Part shown: one piece after another, positions 5,535 to 9,019 of the stretch
Layout of the letters: each line of letters starts with the position of its first letter
Position numbering within the stretch: the first letter of the stretch is position 1
Assembly: GCA_900554995.1 (NCBI GenBank)
Contig: USJJ01000036.1
Coordinates: forward strand, 1 to 9,019
Direction: 5' to 3'
Length of the DNA stretch: 9,019 nt
Origin: an uncultured Ruminococcus sp.
GTDB lineage: Bacteria > Bacillota > Clostridia > Oscillospirales > Acutalibacteraceae
The notes under the pieces: generated by a model
The model's input: the letters and a program-made list of their open reading frames with translations, nothing else
What the model was told of the DNA's origin: nothing
Database searches by the model: none
Position numbers and translations under genes: made by a program

Positions 5535-6846
5535 AATAATTTCACTGCTTATGTGTTCGGCTTTTGTGTTTGTTTCCTGCGCTTTGTATGCGCCGAAAGC
5601 CGAGGCGAAAACACTTTCGTCACTCAGGGACGAGTATTCGGACATTGAGGACAAGGTTGCCGAGAGTGAGCAGAGAGTTAAGGAGCTTGAAAGTCAGAAA
5701 GCGGATCAGACAAAGATTGTTTCCGCACTGAACATACAGCTCCAGAAGCTCAATCAGGAGCGTGAAAACATCACGGCTCAGAAAAATCTTATAAGTGACG
5801 ATATCAGCGAAACGGAATCGAAAATTTCCGCACTCAACAAGGAAATTGCAGATCTCGACGCTAAGATTGCAGAAAAAGATAAGGAAATTGACGATACGGT
5901 CAAGCTGTTCTGCGACAGAATGAGAGCCAACTATATGGCAGGAGAGACATCGGTTCTGGAGATTTTCACATCCTCATCCGATATGTCGAGCTTTCTTAAC
6001 CGTCTTGAAATGTTCCGACGTGTAACGGAAAACGATCAGGACCTCGTTAACAAGCTCAACAAAGAGATCGCCGAGATTGAAAAAATGCAAAAGGAGCTTG
6101 AAGCGAAGAAGGCTTCCTTGCAGAAAGAAAAGGCTGAGCTTGAGACAAAGAAAGCCGATCTCCAGGCAACGGAGGACAACCTGACGAGAAACCAGGATGT
6201 TATAAAGGCTAAGACCGAGGAGGTCGAGGCAAAGCTGAGCGCATTGAACGCACAGACAAAGGAGATCAAGGTCTCTATAAGTGAGTATAACGCCGAAATG
6301 AACCGTCTTGATGAGGAGATCAAGGAAGCTATCAGAAAAGCCAATCAATCGTCTTCCGGCGGTTCTCATAGCGGCGGATCATCGAGCGGCGGATCAAACG
6401 CCGGGAATATGAATTCAAACGTCAGTGCATCGGGCTGGGCATGGCCCTTGCCTTACGACGGAGTTTACCTCACCTCGTATTACGGATACCGTTATCATCC
6501 GCTTGACGGAGATTGGAGATACCACAGTGGTATTGATATTTCAATGAGCGGAGCGTACGGTAAAAATATTATTGCAACAAGAGCCGGAACGGTCATCCTT
6601 TCTTCCCTTGAAAGCGAGAGCGGAACAGGCTACGGCAATTATATTATCATTGACCACGGCGACGGCTACACATCGCTTTACGGTCATTGCAGCGACCTGC
6701 TTGTTTCAACAGGACAGCGTGTTTCAAGAGGACAGATCATCGCCAGAGTCGGAAGCACCGGTTGGTCAACCGGACCTCATCTTCATTTTGAAGTAAGATA
6801 CAACGGCGAAACCGTCGATCCTATGGACTACGTAAACCTGCCGTAA
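5518..6846 (+). CDS. Secreted coiled-coil M23 (LytM) peptidoglycan hydrolase, FtsEX partner (PcsB/EnvC-like)
   Basis: Exported cell-wall endopeptidase of 442 residues. It has a signal peptide (Lys-rich start, hydrophobic core 7-24, likely cleavage after AEA at 28-30). A long coiled-coil region of heptad-like Glu/Lys/Leu stretches follows (about 33-135 and 165-276), broken by a hydrophobic segment near 140-165 (YMAGETSVLEIF, MSSFLNRLEMF) like that seen in PcsB/EnvC proteins. A Ser/Gly-rich hinge (278-304) precedes the C-terminal M23 domain. Active-site motifs are complete: His336 and Asp340 in HSGID, His390 in SLYGH, and His421 and His423 in GPHLHFEV. Zinc ligands by LytM comparison are His336, Asp340 and His423. 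It is translated from inside the end of ftsX, so FtsEX is the expected activator (inference). Cys21 could suggest a lipoprotein, but residue -3 is Phe and the AEA site fits better. A strong terminator follows. Confidence 0.93.
   Translation: MKKLNKIISLLMCSAFVFVSCALYAPKAEAKTLSSLRDEYSDIEDKVAESEQRVKELESQKADQTKIVSALNIQLQKLNQERENITAQKNLISDDISETESKISALNKEIADLDAKIAEKDKEIDDTVKLFCDRMRANYMAGETSVLEIFTSSSDMSSFLNRLEMFRRVTENDQDLVNKLNKEIAEIEKMQKELEAKKASLQKEKAELETKKADLQATEDNLTRNQDVIKAKTEEVEAKLSALNAQTKEIKVSISEYNAEMNRLDEEIKEAIRKANQSSSGGSHSGGSSSGGSNAGNMNSNVSASGWAWPLPYDGVYLTSYYGYRYHPLDGDWRYHSGIDISMSGAYGKNIIATRAGTVILSSLESESGTGYGNYIIIDHGDGYTSLYGHCSDLLVSTGQRVSRGQIIARVGSTGWSTGPHLHFEVRYNGETVDPMDYVNLP
6345..6430 (+). 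repeat. Ser/Gly-rich low-complexity hinge in the hydrolase gene
   Basis: Repeated GGCGGATCATCG-like units encode Ser-Gly-Gly runs (residues about 278-304) that separate the coiled coil from the M23 domain. It is probably a flexible linker that may vary in length between strains. Confidence 0.7.
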
Positions 6847-6866
6847 GTAATAATAACAAATAAAAT

Positions 6867-6900
6867 AACCCATCGGTTTTGATTAAAACCGATGGGTTTT
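6867..6900. terminator. Strong rho-independent terminator, likely two-way
   Basis: AACCCATCGGTTTT (6867-6880) pairs perfectly with AAAACCGATGGGTT (6885-6898) around the loop GATT, and TT follows. On the minus strand the stem is followed by TATTTTATTTG. It sits between two convergent genes (hydrolase on plus, HAD phosphatase on minus) and can end both transcripts. Confidence 0.9.
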
Positions 6901-6926
6901 GCCGTTTCTGAGAGATTCGAGAGCCC

Positions 6927-7595
6927 TCAAATATTCTTGCCTTCAAAAACTATTTCTGCAATTTCTGTACAGCGTGAGACGATGTAGTCCGCTTTGTATT
7001 CTTCAAATTCCTCACGGGTGCCGTAGCCGAAGAGGACTGCAGCGCAGGGAATACCGATCTTATGCGCTCCGACGATATCAAATTTTCTGTCGCCGACCAT
7101 AAGAATCCTCGATTTGTCGGCTACACCGACCTTTTCAATAGCCGAACCGACAATGGCTGCCTTGTCGGAATCCTTGTAATTCATATCCGCTCCGACAATG
7201 CAGTCGATATATTTATGCAATTCGCTTGAATTGATGATTTTTTCAAGCTCCGCCTGCGGCTTCGAGCTTGCAACGGCGGTTTTGATTCCGCTTTTTTGCA
7301 GCCTTTGTAAGAGCTCAATCATACCGTCGTAAATACGGTATTCATATATTCCGTCGGATTTATATTTTTCACGGAAACAGTCCACAAGAGCCTGCACCTC
7401 ATCGTCCGATAACTGCGGATACAACGAATGATAGCTTGTAACCATCGGAGGACCTATAAATTTGCGGATTTCCGCATCGCTCGGCTGCTCAAGGCCATAA
7501 GTGGCAATTGCGTGACGGACACCAAGAAAAACTCCCTTGCCCGTGTCGGCAACCGTGCCGTCAAAATCAAAAAGAACTGCGTCAAATTTCGACAT
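6927..7595 (-). CDS. HAD-superfamily hydrolase, phosphoglycolate-phosphatase-like
   Basis: Cytoplasmic phosphatase of 222 residues. HAD motif I is FDFDGTVADT, with nucleophile Asp10 and Asp12. A helical cap (about 18-85) contains the FIGPP motif common in the Gph-like subgroup. Motif II is VASSK (Ser110), the motif III lysine is probably Lys145, and motif IV is MVGDRKFD (Asp169, Asp173). The substrate cannot be told from sequence: phosphoglycolate, nucleotides or sugar phosphates are all possible. The start is set at ATG 7595 because GGAGGT (7602-7607 on the plus strand) lies 6 nt upstream; the ATG at 7601 directly abuts the ribosome site and the open frame further upstream (to 7631) overlaps the promoter. 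It is divergent from trpS and convergent with the hydrolase, so it is a one-gene unit. Confidence 0.92.
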   Translation of the reverse strand: MSKFDAVLFDFDGTVADTGKGVFLGVRHAIATYGLEQPSDAEIRKFIGPPMVTSYHSLYPQLSDDEVQALVDCFREKYKSDGIYEYRIYDGMIELLQRLQKSGIKTAVASSKPQAELEKIINSSELHKYIDCIVGADMNYKDSDKAAIVGSAIEKVGVADKSRILMVGDRKFDIVGAHKIGIPCAAVLFGYGTREEFEEYKADYIVSRCTEIAEIVFEGKNI

Positions 7596-7621
7596 AATCA
7601 TACCTCCGTTCATTCCCGAAT

Positions 7622-7650
7622 ATTTTAGCATAAATAATTATGATTTACAA
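7622..7650 (-). promoter_or_regulatory. Promoter of the HAD phosphatase gene
   Basis: Read on the minus strand: TTGTAA (7650-7645), 17-nt spacer, TAAAAT (7627-7622), preceded by TGC, an extended -10. Its -35 lies on the same bases as the -35 of the trpS promoter. Confidence 0.7.
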
Positions 7651-7672
7651 TACGGTAATTCTATGATATAAT
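7644..7672 (+). promoter_or_regulatory. Promoter of trpS
   Basis: TTTACA (7644-7649), 17-nt spacer, and a perfect TATAAT (7667-7672) preceded by TGA, an extended -10. Transcription should start near 7679, leaving a leader of about 24 nt before the ATG. Confidence 0.8.
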
Positions 7673-7689
7673 GTTCCCAGTTCATATTT

Positions 7690-7705
7690 GGAGTGATAAA
7701 AGATG
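7690..7705 (+). promoter_or_regulatory. Ribosome binding site of trpS
   Basis: GGAG (7690-7693) lies 9 nt before ATG 7703 within a very short leader. Confidence 0.7.
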
Positions 7706-8710
7706 GAAAATACAGAAAGAAAAGACCGTGTGCTGAGTATGATTCAGCCGACGTCCGTTCCGACACTCGGCAATTATCTTGGCGCACTTAAAAATTGGAA
7801 GCAGATGAGTGCAGATAACGACTGTATATTTGCCGTTGCCGATCTTCACGCTATTACGGTTCGCCAGGAGCCTGCAAGGCTGAGAAAGCAGTCGCTTGAA
7901 ATGTACGCCCTGATGATCGCGCTCGGACTTGATCCCGAAAAGAATATTATTTTTGTTCAGTCCCACGTTCCTCAGCACAGTCAGCTCGGCTGGATTCTTA
8001 ATTGCTACACCCAGTTCGGTGAGGCGGCAAGAATGACTCAGTTCAAGGATAAATCTGCGAAGCACGCCGATAACGTCAATGTCGGACTTTTCGCTTACCC
8101 GACGCTTATGGCTGCGGATATTCTTCTTTATCAGGCGGACTATGTTCCTGTCGGAGTGGATCAAAAACAGCATCTTGAGATCACACGTGACATTGCGGAG
8201 CGTTTCAACGGCACATATTCTCCGACGTTCACAATCCCGAAGCCGTATATCGGCAAGACGGGCGCAAAGGTTATGTCGCTTCAGGATCCGACGAAGAAGA
8301 TGTCAAAGTCGGATACAAATCCCAAGGCGTCGGTCTATGTGCTTGACAAGCCCGATGATATTATGAAAAAGTTCAAGTCTGCCGTCACCGACTCCGAGGC
8401 GAGGGTTCACTATGCCGACGGTAAGGACGGAATCAACAACCTTATGGGAATCTATTCCTGCTGTACCGGAAAGAGCTTTGACGAAATCGAGGCTGAGTTC
8501 GACGGCAAGGGCTACGGCGATTTCAAGATGGCGGTTGCCGAAAGCGTAATTGCTGACGTAAAGCCGATTCAGGATAAGTTCGATGAGATTATGAAAGACA
8601 AGGCGTATATTGAAAGGTGTGCCAAGGAGGGTGCGGAAAAAGCGTCCTATATCGCCAACAAAACACTGACCAAGGTTATGAAAAAGGTCGGATTCTGGCA
8701 GGTTAAGTGA
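7703..8710 (+). CDS. trpS: Tryptophanyl-tRNA synthetase (class I)
   Basis: Cytoplasmic enzyme that joins tryptophan to tRNA-Trp using ATP. The 335 residues match the usual bacterial length. The HIGH-equivalent is TLGNYLGA (21-28), in the context IQPTSVPTLGNY; many relatives have PSG followed by LTIGNY. The KMSKS loop is intact (199-203, in DPTKKMSKSD). Tryptophan-pocket residues by comparison with the Geobacillus enzyme are Met136 and Asp139 in YPTLMAADILLY. Other family blocks are MTQFKDKS (111-118), VPVGVDQKQHLELTRD-like (148-163) and KSAVTDSE (225-232). It is a single-gene unit with a strong promoter and a hairpin terminator, divergent from the HAD gene and convergent with radC. No T-box leader is present. 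Confidence 0.97.
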   Translation: MENTERKDRVLSMIQPTSVPTLGNYLGALKNWKQMSADNDCIFAVADLHAITVRQEPARLRKQSLEMYALMIALGLDPEKNIIFVQSHVPQHSQLGWILNCYTQFGEAARMTQFKDKSAKHADNVNVGLFAYPTLMAADILLYQADYVPVGVDQKQHLEITRDIAERFNGTYSPTFTIPKPYIGKTGAKVMSLQDPTKKMSKSDTNPKASVYVLDKPDDIMKKFKSAVTDSEARVHYADGKDGINNLMGIYSCCTGKSFDEIEAEFDGKGYGDFKMAVAESVIADVKPIQDKFDEIMKDKAYIERCAKEGAEKASYIANKTLTKVMKKVGFWQVK

Positions 8711-8711
8711 A

Positions 8712-8760
8712 GATAATAAAACGGAGCTGACGTATCAAGCGTCGGCTCCATTTTATTATC
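8712..8760. terminator. Two-way terminator between trpS and radC
   Basis: GATAATAAAA (8712-8721) pairs with TTTTATTATC (8751-8760), and GGAGCTGACG (8723-8732) pairs with CGTCGGCTCC (8740-8749, one G-U). Only C8722/A8750 is unpaired, and the loop has 7 nt. The A and T tracts on either side of the GC stem make it work on both strands. Confidence 0.92.
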
Positions 8761-9019
8761 CCAATAATGACGAATATTTTTTACTCATCGCAAAGGAGAA
8801 AATTTCGTCCTCGGCGACGATGACGTGATCAACGAGGTTGATGTTGACGGCGGAAAAGAGCTTTGCGATTGTTTCGGTTGCGCCGATATCCGCCTGTGAC
8901 GGAGATGCGAAGCCGTTCGGGTGATTGTGAGCGATGACTGCGTTGGTGACGTCGAACCTCAGCGCAAGCTCGATCAGACTTCTGTTGTCCGAAACGACAG
9001 TGGACGGAGTTCCGTCCGC
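8756..9019 (-). CDS. radC: RadC-family protein with JAMM/MPN metal site, C-terminal part (5' end outside window)
   Basis: The minus strand is open from the window edge to a TAA at 8758-8756, giving the last 87 residues; no start codon is visible. The fragment begins ADGTPSTVVSDNRSLIELAL and holds the JAMM metal motif HNHPNG, then SPSQADI (the H-x-H-P-x-G...S...D pattern). LVDHVIV and FSFAMS follow, as in RadC C-termini. The metal-binding His, His and Asp are present; the upstream catalytic Glu lies outside the window. RadC is widespread; its once-proposed DNA repair role is doubtful and its function is unsettled. The stop codon lies inside the terminator shared with trpS. Confidence 0.93.
   Translation of the reverse strand, partial: ADGTPSTVVSDNRSLIELALRFDVTNAVIAHNHPNGFASPSQADIGATETIAKLFSAVNINLVDHVIVAEDEIFSFAMSKKYSSLLG

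Noticed and set aside
5575..5583. Possible lipobox at Cys21 of the M23 hydrolase
   Set aside because: Residue -3 is Phe rather than Leu/Val/Ile, and a clear AEA signal peptidase I site follows at residues 28-30.
6345..6430. GGCGGATCA-like repeats as a possible mobile or CRISPR-like repeat
   Set aside because: They are in-frame Ser/Gly codons forming a protein hinge, with no spacers or conserved repeat unit.
7682..8173. Minus-strand open frame of 163 codons opposite trpS
   Set aside because: Antisense shadow of trpS, with no ribosome site or recognisable domain; it also runs through the trpS ribosome binding site region.

Overview
The window looks like an ordinary chromosomal segment of a low-to-mid-GC Gram-positive bacterium of class Clostridia, probably near the Oscillospiraceae/Ruminococcaceae. 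This placement is inferred from protein flavour, the FtsEX plus coiled-coil M23 hydrolase set, strong AGGAGG-type ribosome binding sites and sigma-A-like promoters. No mobile element, CRISPR array, tRNA, rRNA or phage gene was seen. Base and codon use appear even throughout.

Left part (1-2289): the C-terminal end of a sensor histidine kinase (cut by the window edge) is followed by a membrane-anchored HtrA/DegP-type serine protease with an intact His-Asp-Ser triad and one PDZ domain. The pairing resembles the CssRS/HtrA and CiaRH/HtrA envelope-stress modules, so the kinase may control the protease. The 131-nt gap between them contains dyads and a possible promoter.

Middle part (2290-6900): a 380-nt non-coding region with two terminator-like hairpins, a further dyad and a good promoter (TTGAAA-17-TAAAAT) leads into a four-gene operon. 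Its genes are a CdaR/PucR-type HTH regulator, ftsE, ftsX, and a secreted coiled-coil peptidoglycan hydrolase with a complete M23 (LytM) active site. ftsE/ftsX overlap by ATGA and ftsX/hydrolase overlap by 17 nt. The set fits an FtsEX-gated cell-wall hydrolysis machine, with an unknown effector-sensing regulator as the first gene. A strong hairpin at 6867-6900 closes the operon.

Right part (6901-9019): a HAD-family phosphatase on the minus strand is divergent from trpS. Two well-formed promoters point in opposite directions and share one -35 region, and trpS has only a very short leader with no room for a T-box. trpS converges with the C-terminal end of radC (minus strand, cut by the window edge, 87 codons visible). 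A long two-way hairpin separates the two genes, and the radC stop codon lies inside it.

No wholly novel system is evident. The points most worth following are the CdaR/PucR-type regulator tied to FtsEX, the structured 380-nt leader region, the long charged C-terminal tail on FtsE, and the shared -35 divergent promoter.
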